A stretch of 49,150 nucleotides of DNA from the NCBI GenBank assembly GCA_015056945.1, contig SVFH01000020.1:1-49150 (forward strand), given 5' to 3'. Source of the DNA: Lachnospiraceae bacterium. GTDB taxonomy: Bacteria; Bacillota; Clostridia; Lachnospirales; Lachnospiraceae. Under the pieces are notes generated by a model. The model saw only the letters and a program-made list of their open reading frames with translations, had not been told where the DNA came from and did no database searches. This document shows, piece after piece, positions 9,185-18,559 of the stretch (position 1 is its first letter; every line of letters begins with the position of its first letter). The position numbers and the translations under genes were made by a program.

Positions 9185-12100
9185 ATGAAGGTAAAGGCAA
9201 TTTTCAAAAGAGCATTGTCGATTGTTACGTCGGCTGTAGTTGTTGCGACTACGGTGCTGTCAACTGCCACGGTGTCATATGCGGCGGATGCTGATTTTAA
9301 GCAGGTGGTAAAACCGGATCATTTGGCGGACAAGCAAATTTCTGCTACGTTTAATCCGAATGATTTTGGTTACAACTTTACGTCCAGTGTGGGAACACCG
9401 GGATATTTTCACATTTTTACAAGTGGAGAATATAAGCAGACAGGGCATATACATGGAAACTTTGCATCTAAGTATTATAATTCCGGGAACAAAGATTCCG
9501 GTATTCGTGTTGATTATGCGGTAAATAATGTTGATTATGCGCAGAATATTTTGAGTGATGTCAATTTTACGCAAGATAGGGATTATTTCATTATGGGTAG
9601 TAAGTATACTCTGGATAATTCTGCAAATGAGGCGACATACATATTGACTGACGGAACAGAGGAATTTGCGACAATTAATAACAAACCGTATTATTTTGCA
9701 ATTGACAAAGATTCCGTGAATGCACCTTTTATTAATTTCGAAAAAGAGCAGCAGAACATGGTTCAGAAGTCAAAGGATGCGACTTCGGCAAAAAAAGCAA
9801 AATACTTTATTGTAGATGATATGAACAACGGTGGTGTGCTTATCGATAACAGTACCGGTGATTCGATATATGTGGTTGATTTATCATATTCCCAGATTAA
9901 GGACTGGAATGCGATTCATTTCAAATTAGCTGATTTAAGTCAGGCAGATACATTAACACAGGAAATGAAAACAGATTTCACGAATAGTAACAAGTATGAA
10001 GTGTTTAATTACGGAGATGTAACTAAGACACTTGTTATTAATCTTAATATGGAGAATAACACGGATAAAAAAATCAATTCCCAGATTTACGGAAGATATG
10101 ATGGCCCATCTTTAAATGGTGATGTTAAGATAGATGCCATGCAACCCAGTGAAACCAATGTACTGCTTACTTCCTGTAATATTCTTTGGAATCTGCATAC
10201 GAACAAAACAGCATATACAGGTACTGCAACTTTTGCAAAAAGATGGTTTGGTATGATTCTTGCACCGGCAGCCGGGTTACATATGATGCAGAATGCAGAC
10301 GGTTCTTTCATTTGTAGAGATTTTACACATTCTGCAGAAACTCATGCATGGTACTACACAGGTGCATTTCCGACTGCAGTAAACAGTGAAGAGGAATCAA
10401 GTTCAAGTGAAGAAACAAGTTCAAGTGAAGAAATGAGTTCAAGCGAAGAAACGAGTTCAAGCGAAGAAACGAGTTCGAGCGAGGAGTCAAGTTCAAGTGA
10501 GACTCCCGGTTCGAGTGAAGATACTTCAGAAGAAACTACCGAAAAACCCGGAACAGAAGAAACACCTACAAAGGCAGTTGTTCAGTTTAAAAAGACAAAT
10601 GAGACAGGAACAGCGACACTTCCCGGTGCAACATTTGTCTTGTATGGTGATATTAACTGTAGTGTAAGAGTAATGGAACCTGTGGTTTCTGATGCAAATG
10701 GTGTGGTTTCTTTTGGTGAAATTGCAAACGGAACTTACTATATGCGTGAGGAAGGTGCTCCGCAGGGATATAAAAAATCTCCTCTTGTTTATGATATTAT
10801 TGTAGAGAATGGCGTGGCTGAAATTACTTCGCCAGGTCCGTATTTGAAAGGAAGTGTCACAGAAGGATACAGTATTTCAAATGACAGACAGAAGTGTGTT
10901 ATTGAATTAATCAAGACTTATGAAGGACAGAACGTAGATGCATATTCTTTGCTTGATGACACAAAGTTTACATTATATGGTTCTTATGATGGCAAGAATT
11001 TCTCGAATAGTATTGGAACGGTTTCACCGAGCTGGGATTTCTTTGGAGAGAAGGCAATTGTTAGATTTGAGAATGTTGCTGTGCCTTTTGAAGGTGCGGA
11101 TGTTTATTATCTTGTAGAAACAAAGGCTCCTGATGGATATGTTGCTTCAGATAAAGTTTTTGAATGTCGTGTAGATATGAGTGGCGAGGTTACATATCGT
11201 GAATACGGTTCAAATGCGGCATTTTCGACAGAATTCCTCGTGTGCGTAAATGAATTGGAAGAAGAAAACACAGAGAAACCCACAGAAGAACCGACAGAAG
11301 ATACATCAGAAGAACCGAGTGATACTCCTTCTGAAAGTAGCAGCTCATCAGAAAACAGCGAAGACGAAAGCAGCGAAAACGAAAGCAGTTCATCCGAGAG
11401 CAGCTCATCAGAAAACAGCGAAGATGAAAGTAGCGAAAACGAAAGCAGTTCATCCGAGAGCAGCTCATCAGAAAACAGCGAAGATGAAAGCAGCGAAAAC
11501 GAAAGCAGTTCATCCGAGAGCAGCTCATCAGAAAACAGCGAAGATGAAAGCAGCGAAAACGAAAGCAGTTCATCCGAGAGCAGCTCATCAGAAAACAGTG
11601 AAGATGAAAGCAGCGAAAACGAAAGCAGTTCATCTGAGAGCAGCTCATCAGAAAACAGTGAAGATGAAAGTAGCGAAAACGAAAGCAGTTCATCTGAGAG
11701 CAGCTCATCAGAAAATAGCGAAGATGAAAGCAGCGAAAATGAAAGCGGTTCATCTGAGAGTAGCTCATCAGAAAGTAGCGAAGATGAAAGCAGCGAAAAG
11801 GAAGAGTATTCAGCTGATATTAAGCTGATTAAGACAAATGATGATGGCAAAGAATTATTAGTTGGTGCGGAGTTTACATTATATAAAGATGCTAATTGTA
11901 CCGATTATGTTGCTAAAACTGTTACCGGACAGAATGGTGTTGCTGTTCTTTATGATATTCCGGATGGTACATATTTTATGAAGGAAACAGTTGCACCGGC
12001 AGGCTTTAAACTCAGTCAGGATGTTTATTGTGTGAGTGTAGAGCAAGGTCAGGCTGTGGTTACAGTAGCATCAAATGGTGGAAATTCCATTTCCGGTAAT

Positions 12101-13564
12101 GCAACAGATGGTTATGTTATTAAGAATTTTGCATTAACTTCTGAAATCAGATTGATTAAACAGTATGAAGCTAAGAATCTTTCTAATGAAGAATTGTTAA
12201 GAGACACTGAATTTACGCTTTATAAAGGATATAATGGAACGGAACTTAGCGGTAAAGTTTCATCGGCAAGTCCGACGTGGGATCAGGTTCGCGGAATTGC
12301 AGTGGTTTCCTTTGAAGATGTTAAAGTGCCTACGGATGGCGATAAGATCTACTATTTAAAAGAAACGAAATCACCGACGGAATATACTCGTTCCAATACA
12401 GTTTATGAATGTAAGATTGATACAGAAGGAAATGTTACATACAAAGTATATGGATCAAATGATGCATACAGTACAACATTCCCGATTTGTAATAACCTAC
12501 TGGTTACGGACCCTGTAAATCCTGAAAATCCCAGTGAAGATGCTTCAGAGGAAACATCAAGCAGTAACGAAGAGGAATCTTCAAGCCGTAACGAAGATGA
12601 ATCTTCAAGCAGCAAGGACGAAGAGGAATCCTCAAGCAGTAAAGACGAAGATGAATCTTCAAGCAGTAAAGACGAAGAGGAATCTTCAAGCAGTAAGGAC
12701 GAAGATGAATCCTCAAGCAGTAAAGACGAAGATGAATCTTCAAGCAGTAAGGACGAAGATGAATCCTCAAGCAGCAAGGACGAAGATGAATCTTCAAGCA
12801 GTAAGGACGAAGATGAATCCTCAAGCAGCAAGGACGAAGATGAATCTTCAAGCAGTAAGGACGAAGATGAATCCTCAAGTAGCAAGGACGAAGATGAATC
12901 TTCAAGTAGCAAGGACGAAGATGAATCTTCAAGCAGTAAGGACGAAGATGAATCCTCAAGCAGTAAGGACGAAGATGAATCCTCAAGCAGTAAGGATGAA
13001 GAAGAATCTTCAAGCAGTAAGGACGAAGAGGAATCCTCAAGCAGTAAGGATGAAGAAGAATCTTCAAGCAGTAAGGACGAAGAGGAATCTTCCAGTAGCA
13101 AGGACGAAGATGAATCTGACAGCAGTTCGGAAGAAGATCCCAGTGATAATCCGGGCGGCGGTTCCGGTAATCCGGGAGATGGAAATGAAGGCGGTTCTGA
13201 AGATGATTCGGATGAAGACGAATCTGAAAGCGGCTCCGAAGGCGGTTCCGAAGATAATTCAGATGAAGACGAATCTGAAAGCGGTTCCGAAGGCGGTTCT
13301 GAAGATGATTCAGATGAAGATGAATCTGAAGAAGATTCTGAAGAAGAATCCGAAGAAAGCACTGAGAAGAAAAAGAACAATAATAAGAAGAATAATACAT
13401 ATTCTTCAGAAGAACCTCCTAAAGCAGAATTGGATGATGTTCCTAAAACCGGAGACCATTTTTCAGTTGGTTGGCTTGCATTGTTAGTTGTTGTTTCAGG
13501 TATTGTTATGATGATTACCCGAAGAGCAATGAACAAGGAAGAATATTATGATATTTCGTTATAG
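9185..13564 (+). CDS. Sortase-anchored surface protein A: anchor-A-like head, four SpaA/Cna-B domains
   Basis: A 1459-aa wall-anchored protein. The ATG at 9185 follows AGAGGAGA and begins a clear signal peptide (MKVKAIFKRALSIV..., likely cut after VSYA). Residues about 50-395 resemble the choice-of-anchor-A domain (YFHIFTSGEY, HIHGNFAS, ILAPAAGLHM, CRDFTHSAETHAWYYTG). Two pairs of SpaA/Cna-B-like prealbumin domains follow (about 462-690 and 875-1105), each with a Lys near the start and YYMRE/YYLVET-type ends that fit self-formed isopeptide bonds. Three Ser/Glu/Asp-rich linkers lie between and after them: SSSEE repeats (about 398-458), eight 20-aa repeats, and about twenty 9-aa ESSSSKDED repeats. 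The C-terminus has VPKTGD (about 1419), a membrane helix and a short tail ending DISL. Binding target unknown. Confidence 0.9.
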   Translation: MKVKAIFKRALSIVTSAVVVATTVLSTATVSYAADADFKQVVKPDHLADKQISATFNPNDFGYNFTSSVGTPGYFHIFTSGEYKQTGHIHGNFASKYYNSGNKDSGIRVDYAVNNVDYAQNILSDVNFTQDRDYFIMGSKYTLDNSANEATYILTDGTEEFATINNKPYYFAIDKDSVNAPFINFEKEQQNMVQKSKDATSAKKAKYFIVDDMNNGGVLIDNSTGDSIYVVDLSYSQIKDWNAIHFKLADLSQADTLTQEMKTDFTNSNKYEVFNYGDVTKTLVINLNMENNTDKKINSQIYGRYDGPSLNGDVKIDAMQPSETNVLLTSCNILWNLHTNKTAYTGTATFAKRWFGMILAPAAGLHMMQNADGSFICRDFTHSAETHAWYYTGAFPTAVNSEEESSSSEETSSSEEMSSSEETSSSEETSSSEESSSSETPGSSEDTSEETTEKPGTEETPTKAVVQFKKTNETGTATLPGATFVLYGDINCSVRVMEPVVSDANGVVSFGEIANGTYYMREEGAPQGYKKSPLVYDIIVENGVAEITSPGPYLKGSVTEGYSISNDRQKCVIELIKTYEGQNVDAYSLLDDTKFTLYGSYDGKNFSNSIGTVSPSWDFFGEKAIVRFENVAVPFEGADVYYLVETKAPDGYVASDKVFECRVDMSGEVTYREYGSNAAFSTEFLVCVNELEEENTEKPTEEPTEDTSEEPSDTPSESSSSSENSEDESSENESSSSESSSSENSEDESSENESSSSESSSSENSEDESSENESSSSESSSSENSEDESSENESSSSESSSSENSEDESSENESSSSESSSSENSEDESSENESSSSESSSSENSEDESSENESGSSESSSSESSEDESSEKEEYSADIKLIKTNDDGKELLVGAEFTLYKDANCTDYVAKTVTGQNGVAVLYDIPDGTYFMKETVAPAGFKLSQDVYCVSVEQGQAVVTVASNGGNSISGNATDGYVIKNFALTSEIRLIKQYEAKNLSNEELLRDTEFTLYKGYNGTELSGKVSSASPTWDQVRGIAVVSFEDVKVPTDGDKIYYLKETKSPTEYTRSNTVYECKIDTEGNVTYKVYGSNDAYSTTFPICNNLLVTDPVNPENPSEDASEETSSSNEEESSSRNEDESSSSKDEEESSSSKDEDESSSSKDEEESSSSKDEDESSSSKDEDESSSSKDEDESSSSKDEDESSSSKDEDESSSSKDEDESSSSKDEDESSSSKDEDESSSSKDEDESSSSKDEDESSSSKDEDESSSSKDEEESSSSKDEEESSSSKDEEESSSSKDEEESSSSKDEDESDSSSEEDPSDNPGGGSGNPGDGNEGGSEDDSDEDESESGSEGGSEDNSDEDESESGSEGGSEDDSDEDESEEDSEEESEESTEKKKNNNKKNNTYSSEEPPKAELDDVPKTGDHFSVGWLALLVVVSGIVMMITRRAMNKEEYYDISL
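11335..11808 (+). repeat. 60-bp tandem repeat, about eight copies, inside adhesin A
   Basis: The 60-bp unit repeats in exact register (for example AGCAGCTCATCAGAAAAC at 11341, 11401, 11461 and so on to 11701, with a diverged last copy) and encodes a 20-aa Ser/Glu/Asn/Asp spacer. Copies differ mostly at single silent bases. Copy number could change by slippage or recombination without shifting the frame. Confidence 0.95.
12570..13113 (+). repeat. 27-bp tandem repeat, about twenty copies, inside adhesin A
   Basis: A 27-bp unit (consensus beginning GAATCCTCAAGCAGTAAGG) encodes the 9-aa ESSSSKDED/ESSSSKDEE spacer. The units are in frame, so expansion or contraction would only change stalk length. 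The number of copies is estimated by eye. Confidence 0.93.
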
Positions 13565-13583
13565 TTTTTTAGAATAAGTGATT

Positions 13584-13625
13584 ACCCCCTTATACAGTTC
13601 ATATGGCTGTGTAAGGGGGTTTTTA
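13584..13625 (+). terminator. Terminator of adhesin A
   Basis: Arms ACCCCCTTATACAG (13584-13597) and CTGTGTAAGGGGGT (13607-13620), one G-T wobble, then TTTTTATT. It is followed at once by a copy of the dispersed ~120-bp repeat. Confidence 0.9.
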
Positions 13626-13750
13626 TTGCATAGGAAATTCCTATGCAATAAAAAAATCGCTCCGCTAAGGATGCGCAGTTCGCGGTAAGGAATTTTGTTG
13701 CCGAGCAACACCGCTCACGCGCGGAGAATGTGCTATGCACATTCTTTATT
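13626..13750 (+). repeat. Dispersed structured repeat, copy R1
   Basis: The copy starts with a palindrome whose arms are TTGCATAGGAA and TTCCTATGCAA, continues with a GC-rich body containing GTTGC-CGA-GCAAC, and ends with GAATGTGC-TAT-GCACATTC plus TTTATTT. It matches copies at 27024 and 37919 over most of its length. No reading frame is carried. The stretch 13751-13931 downstream of it holds only AT-rich sequence with no feature I can support. Confidence 0.9.
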
Positions 13751-13931
13751 TTTCCTGCAGGAAAGAATGTTTATCAGGAACTTGGTATTTTGAGTGCAAA
13801 TAGGTGAAGGGGAAAATATCAAAAAATGTATTTTTTTATAAATAATTTTAACCAAAACACATAAGTGTGACATAAAAAACAAAAGTCTGAAAATGTCACT
13901 TGAAAAAGAAAAAAACAATACTTCATTTGTA

Positions 13932-13960
13932 TTGACAATCGTAAATTTTATCTATAGAAT
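13932..13960 (+). promoter_or_regulatory. Promoter of the second adhesin gene
   Basis: TTGACA (13932-13937) and TAGAAT (13955-13960) with a 17-bp spacer, 47 bp before the start codon at 14008. Adhesin B therefore seems to have its own promoter rather than depending on adhesin A. Confidence 0.72.
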
Positions 13961-14007
13961 TATCTTTGGTTTTTTGTTTTTAAATGATCAAAGGGGAGAG
14001 AATCAAA

Positions 14008-17000
14008 ATGAAAAAAACAAGAGTGCTCAATAAGACATTGTCAGTATTGGCTGCAACTGCAGTTGCATTTTCTACAGTTTTTTCGAACGGTTTTGTGACA
14101 AAAGCTGCAGATAGTGATTTTAAGGAAGTATTCAAATCGACGGGCCAGGAGGAGAAGCAGATTTCGACTCCGTTTCAGCCGACAGATTTTGATTTGAATT
14201 ATTCTACTACACTTGGTGTTCCGGGATATTTTCATATCTTTGCATCAGGTACATACACACAGACTACGCATGTACATGGTAATTTTGCGGCTGCATGTTA
14301 TAATGGAAATGGAATTGATTCGGGTCTGAGAGCACATTACTATACCAGCAATATTGATTATGCTCAGAAATTAGCGGGAAATATGAATATTACCAAGGAG
14401 CGAAACTATATTGTTTTAGGAAATGAATACAAAGTTGTTCAGAATCAGGATAATACATATTCCGTAAAAGACGAAGCAAACAATGTATATAGTACTTTCA
14501 ATAATAAAATATCTTATATTGCGGTTGAGAAGGATACGGTAAATAATCCGTATATTGATATCGCTAAAGAAGCAAGTGAATTAGCAAATAAATCAGTTAT
14601 GATTGCTTCTGCAACTCCTTCTAAATTTTTTGTAGTAAAAGATATGAATAATGGCGGTATTCTGGTTGATTCTGCAGATGCGGATGGTAATTATGTAATT
14701 AATTTGAACTATGAAGATATCGCAAATATGAATCAGTTCTATATTCGTACTGCTGATTTGAGCGGAATCGATGAATTGACGAATGAAATGAAAACCAAAT
14801 TCCAGAGCAGTCTTGGTGTGGCAGGTAATAAGGGAGAATATCCGCTGTTTAATTTTGGTGATGCAAGTAAGACTCTTATAATTAATGTTGATATGCAGGG
14901 AAATGCAGATAGAGAACTTACGATCAGACCGTACGGATGGTACAACGGACCTGCTGTTGAGTATGATAATAACGGTGTTCCCACGAATGTTACGATTGAT
15001 CGTGAAATGGAATTTAACGAGAATAATATACTCAAGAAGTGCTCCAATATTTTGTGGAACTTTCATTCCAATCAGAATGTATATACCGGAAGCGTGAAGA
15101 TGACAAAAGAATGGTTGGGAAGTATTTTGGCGCCTTGCGCAGGATTGCATATGAATTCCAATGCGGAAGGTAACTACTTATGCCGTGATTTCAGTCATTC
15201 AGCAGAAACTCATATTTGGATTTATACGGGAGCTATGCCTGTAAATGAGTTGCCGGGTGAGGAACCTACAGAAGTGCCTAGCGAAGAACCTACGGAAGCG
15301 CCTACAGAGGAGCCTACAGAAGAACCTACAGAGGCACCTACAGAAGCGCCTACAGAGGCACCTGCAAAAACAGATTTTGATTTTATTAAAGTAGATGAAA
15401 CCGGAAAGGGAATTTCCGGCGCAGTATTTGCTTTGTATGGAGATGCTAATTGCGGTAGTGTGGTTAAAACAGTTACATCTAACGCATCAGGTGTTGTTCT
15501 TTTTGATGAATTGTCAGACGGCGAATACTATTTAAGAGAAGAAACTGCTCCTAAGGGATACCAAAAGACTTCAATTGTTTATAAAGTGACAATTGAAGAT
15601 GGTGTAGTAAGCGTTGAATCCGGTAGTGAGCTGTTAAAAGGAAATGAAAAAGAAGGTTATTCAATCAGCAATAAGAGAATTACATCAACTTTCCAATTGA
15701 TTAAGACTTTTGACGGCGAAGCGGTATCAGATATTGCATTATTGGATGAAACAGAATTTACTCTCTATCGTGATGCTGATTTAAAAGAAAGTTTTGGTGT
15801 TGCATCTCCTGTGTGGGATAATGCGAATGAAAGAGCAGTAGTTTCATTTAAGAATGTTGTTGCACCTATTGAAGACAATGAATATCATTATTATTTCCTT
15901 AAGGAAACCAAAGCGCCTGAAGGATATGAAGTAAATGATAATGTATATGAATGTCGTATTGATAATACAGGAAATGTAACTTATAGAGTATTTGGAACAA
16001 ACGATTCCTTTTCAAGTGAATTTCCGAAATGTAACAATGTCTCAGTTGTAGAAGAACCTACAGAGGAGCCTACGGAAGCGCCTACAGAGGCACCTACGGA
16101 AGCACCTACGGAAGCGCCTACAGAGGCACCTACAGAAGCGCCTACAGAGGCACCTACGGAAGCACCTACGGAAGCGCCTACGGAAGCGCCTACAGAGGCA
16201 CCTACGGAAGCGCCTACAGAGGCACCTACGGAAGCACCTACGGAAGCGCCTACAGAGGCACCTACAGAGGCGCCTACAGAAGCACCTACGGAAGCGCCTA
16301 CAGAGGCACCTACGGAAGCGCCTACAGAGGCACCTACAGAGGCACCTACGGAAGCACCTACAGAGGAGCTTAAGACAGATATTACATTTACCAAGACAAA
16401 TGATGACGGAACTGTACTTTTGAAAGGTGCAATTTTTGAGTTGTTTGAGGATTATGCATGTACAAAATTGATTGATACAGTATCTACCAATGAAGATGGT
16501 ATTGGTATTTTTGAAGATGTGGAAGACGGCAAGTATTATATGAAAGAAACCAAAGCACCTGCCGGATATTATGAGAATAATTTTGTATATGATGTAACAA
16601 TTAAAGAAGGTCTTGTTACAATTGCTGCTCCTTATGGTGCAGATAATCTTGTCGGAAATGCAACAGATGGATACTCTATCAGAAACACAAAGATTGTATC
16701 TGATATTAAGTTGATTAAAACATATGAAGGCAAAGATTTAACGACTGAAGAGATTCTTGCTGCAACAGAATTTACACTTTATCAGAATTATCAGAACAAT
16801 GTATTGAATAATCCGATTGATACGGCAACACCTGTATGGGATGAATTGATGAACAGAGCGGTTGTATCATTCGAAAAGGTGAAAGCGCCTGCAAGCGGTA
16901 GTGTAATTTACTACTTGAAAGAGACAAAATCTCCGGTTGAATATTCTTTGTCGGATGCGGTATATGAATGTAAGATTGATGCTGACGGTACAGTTTCCTA

Positions 17001-17445
17001 TCGTGTATTTGGAGCAAATGAAGCATTCAGTGAATCATTCCCGATTTGTAACAATCTTTTAGTAGTTGATCCGGCAGATCCGGAAGACGGTAAAGAAGAT
17101 AGTTCAGATAATCAGGATCCAAGTGAAGAAGCATCAGAAGAGCCTACTGAGGAACCTACGGAAGAACCTTCCGAAGAACCCAGTGAAGATATTACAGAAG
17201 AACCCAGTGAAGATACTACAGAAGAAGAGTCTGAAGAAAGTACAGAAAAAACAAAGAAAAAGAGTAAAAAGAAAACCAATACCACACCGGAACCCGAGAA
17301 AGAAAAAGAACTTGATGATGTTCCGAAGACCGGTGACAGTTTCCCTGTACTGATATTCGTTGTTCTTGCAGTTGTTTCAGCAGCCGGAATGTTCTTGGGA
17401 TTCAGAGGTATGAAGAAAGAAGATAATTTTGATATCAGATTATAA
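14008..17445 (+). CDS. Sortase-anchored surface protein B, paralogue of protein A with PTEA linkers
   Basis: A 1145-aa paralogue of the preceding surface protein with the same domain order. The ATG at 14008 follows AAGGGGAGAG; the signal peptide MKKTRVLNKTLSVLAATAV... is probably cut near VTKA. The head domain (about 40-415) keeps GYFHIFASGTY, HVHGNFAA, ILAPCAGLHM and CRDFSHSAETHIW. SpaA/Cna-B-like domains occupy about 454-560, 561-680, 789-898 and 899-1017, with FDFIKVDE/YYLREETAP and ITFTKTNDD/YYMKETKAP as likely isopeptide strands. Linkers are Pro/Thr/Glu/Ala-rich rather than Ser/Asp-rich; the longest is about two dozen PTEA units (682-788). The end has VPKTGD (about 1105), a membrane helix, and a tail ending DIRL. 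It probably works alongside protein A as a sortase substrate. Confidence 0.9.
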   Translation: MKKTRVLNKTLSVLAATAVAFSTVFSNGFVTKAADSDFKEVFKSTGQEEKQISTPFQPTDFDLNYSTTLGVPGYFHIFASGTYTQTTHVHGNFAAACYNGNGIDSGLRAHYYTSNIDYAQKLAGNMNITKERNYIVLGNEYKVVQNQDNTYSVKDEANNVYSTFNNKISYIAVEKDTVNNPYIDIAKEASELANKSVMIASATPSKFFVVKDMNNGGILVDSADADGNYVINLNYEDIANMNQFYIRTADLSGIDELTNEMKTKFQSSLGVAGNKGEYPLFNFGDASKTLIINVDMQGNADRELTIRPYGWYNGPAVEYDNNGVPTNVTIDREMEFNENNILKKCSNILWNFHSNQNVYTGSVKMTKEWLGSILAPCAGLHMNSNAEGNYLCRDFSHSAETHIWIYTGAMPVNELPGEEPTEVPSEEPTEAPTEEPTEEPTEAPTEAPTEAPAKTDFDFIKVDETGKGISGAVFALYGDANCGSVVKTVTSNASGVVLFDELSDGEYYLREETAPKGYQKTSIVYKVTIEDGVVSVESGSELLKGNEKEGYSISNKRITSTFQLIKTFDGEAVSDIALLDETEFTLYRDADLKESFGVASPVWDNANERAVVSFKNVVAPIEDNEYHYYFLKETKAPEGYEVNDNVYECRIDNTGNVTYRVFGTNDSFSSEFPKCNNVSVVEEPTEEPTEAPTEAPTEAPTEAPTEAPTEAPTEAPTEAPTEAPTEAPTEAPTEAPTEAPTEAPTEAPTEAPTEAPTEAPTEAPTEAPTEAPTEAPTEAPTEAPTEELKTDITFTKTNDDGTVLLKGAIFELFEDYACTKLIDTVSTNEDGIGIFEDVEDGKYYMKETKAPAGYYENNFVYDVTIKEGLVTIAAPYGADNLVGNATDGYSIRNTKIVSDIKLIKTYEGKDLTTEEILAATEFTLYQNYQNNVLNNPIDTATPVWDELMNRAVVSFEKVKAPASGSVIYYLKETKSPVEYSLSDAVYECKIDADGTVSYRVFGANEAFSESFPICNNLLVVDPADPEDGKEDSSDNQDPSEEASEEPTEEPTEEPSEEPSEDITEEPSEDTTEEESEESTEKTKKKSKKKTNTTPEPEKEKELDDVPKTGDSFPVLIFVVLAVVSAAGMFLGFRGMKKEDNFDIRL
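16056..16366 (+). repeat. 12-bp tandem repeat encoding PTEA units
   Basis: About two dozen copies of CCTACRGARGCR, encoding PTEA. Third-position variation between A and G is arranged in higher-order patterns (for example CCTACAGAGGCA alternating with CCTACGGAAGCG), which suggests block duplication. The repeat is in frame. Confidence 0.95.
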
Positions 17446-17512
17446 TCTGATGTCCGCATGGATTTATGCGCGGTGTCTGATTTGTGATTGCACGATGCAG
17501 ATAATATAAAAA

Positions 17513-17546
17513 AAGACAGATAGCAGGATGCTGTTATCTGTCTTCT
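17513..17546 (+). terminator. Terminator of adhesin B
   Basis: AGACAGATAGCAG and CTGTTATCTGTCT (one G-T pair) enclose a 4-nt loop and are followed by TCTTCTG, a modest T tract. It lies between adhesin B and the sortase gene, so read-through is possible. Confidence 0.7.
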
Positions 17547-17591
17547 TCTGTGTAGAACTTTTTATGTGAAAGAAGTAAGGGGAAAAAGGAA

Positions 17592-18491
17592 ATGATTATT
17601 CAGAATCAAAATGATGCAAAAAAGAAGATGGTTTGGAAAATTGTGTTTATCGTTAGTACGGTTATCTTTGGACTCAGTATTCTGTCTATGTTAGTTATGG
17701 TTGGAATTAGAGCGTATGAGATTATTTCACTTAAAATTCAGTCCGACAAATTGCAGGAGATGAAAGTTGTTGCAGAAGAAGAGGATGACGAGCCGTATTA
17801 TCAGTGGGAGATAGAAGCACAGAAACAGGGTGAGCTTGCGCCGAAGGTTGAAAAAGTTGAACTTTTACCGGAGTACGAGAATCTATATGATGAAAATCCT
17901 GATATCATAGGATGGCTTACAATTGACGGGACAAAGATTGATTATCCCGTTATGCAGAAAAAGGATGATGAGGATTATTATTTGTCTCATGATTTTTATG
18001 GAAAGAAGAACAGTAACGGAACATTGATTCTTGATGATGGTTGCGAAGCGGGAGTTGGTATTGCAGATAATGAATATAAAATGGGCTTGAAACCATCTAC
18101 AAATCTGATTATCCATGGACATACGATGAAGACGGGAGATATGTTTGGAAAATTGCATTTGTATAAAGATGAAGAATATGGAAAAGAACATTCTATTATA
18201 CGGTTTGATTCTCTTTATGAAAAGAGAGAGTATGAATTGATGTGTGTGTTCTATTCAGAAGTATTTGCAAAGGATGCGGATGTATTTAAATACTATCAAT
18301 TTTTTGAAGCCGCTTCAGAGGAAGAGTTTACAACATGGTATGACAATGTAAAAAAACAGTCATTGTATCCTACCGGTGTTTTAGCAGAATACGGAGATGA
18401 ATTCCTTACGCTTTCTGCTTGTTCTTATCATAAGGATGAAGGCCGATTTGTAGTTGTTGCAAAAAGAATTTATCCGGATAACGAAGAATAG
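17592..18491 (+). CDS. srtB: Class B sortase
   Basis: A 299-aa membrane-anchored cysteine transpeptidase that links surface proteins to peptidoglycan. One N-terminal membrane helix (about 14-40) precedes a short charged stem and the sortase barrel. The catalytic residues are visible: His177 in IIHGHTMKTGDMFGKL, Cys277 in TLSACSY and Arg285 in GRFVVVAKR. The blocks NPDIIGWLTIDGTKIDYPV and YYLSHDFYGKKNSNGTLILD are typical of class B. Its position right after two VPKTGD proteins makes these its likely substrates. Clostridial class B enzymes (C. difficile SrtB) use (S/P)PxTG-type signals rather than NPQTN, which fits. The ribosome site is AAGGGG about 10 nt before the ATG. Confidence 0.93.
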   Translation: MIIQNQNDAKKKMVWKIVFIVSTVIFGLSILSMLVMVGIRAYEIISLKIQSDKLQEMKVVAEEEDDEPYYQWEIEAQKQGELAPKVEKVELLPEYENLYDENPDIIGWLTIDGTKIDYPVMQKKDDEDYYLSHDFYGKKNSNGTLILDDGCEAGVGIADNEYKMGLKPSTNLIIHGHTMKTGDMFGKLHLYKDEEYGKEHSIIRFDSLYEKREYELMCVFYSEVFAKDADVFKYYQFFEAASEEEFTTWYDNVKKQSLYPTGVLAEYGDEFLTLSACSYHKDEGRFVVVAKRIYPDNEE

Positions 18492-18505
18492 TTAATTAAT
18501 GAAAT

Positions 18506-18555
18506 AAGTCCGTAAAAGGGAATGCAAGTTTATTTGCATCTCTTTTACGGACTTT
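18506..18555. terminator. Long hairpin between convergent srtB and asnB-like genes
   Basis: Arms of about 20 bp begin AAGTCCGTAAAAGGG on the left and end TTTTACGGACTT on the right, with one small mismatch and a short loop near 18530. It can serve both strands; the T tracts are short. Confidence 0.75.
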
Positions 18556-18559
18556 TAGT

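Noticed and set aside
11107..13536. Long minus-strand reading frames across the adhesin repeats
   Set aside because: They are by-products of the low-complexity repeats read backwards (Ser/Leu/Asp strings), lack ribosome sites, and overlap a clear gene.
15981..16394. Minus-strand frame of repeated Val-Gly-Ala-Ser
   Set aside because: It is the reverse reading of the PTEA-coding 12-bp repeat, with no start signals or known protein.
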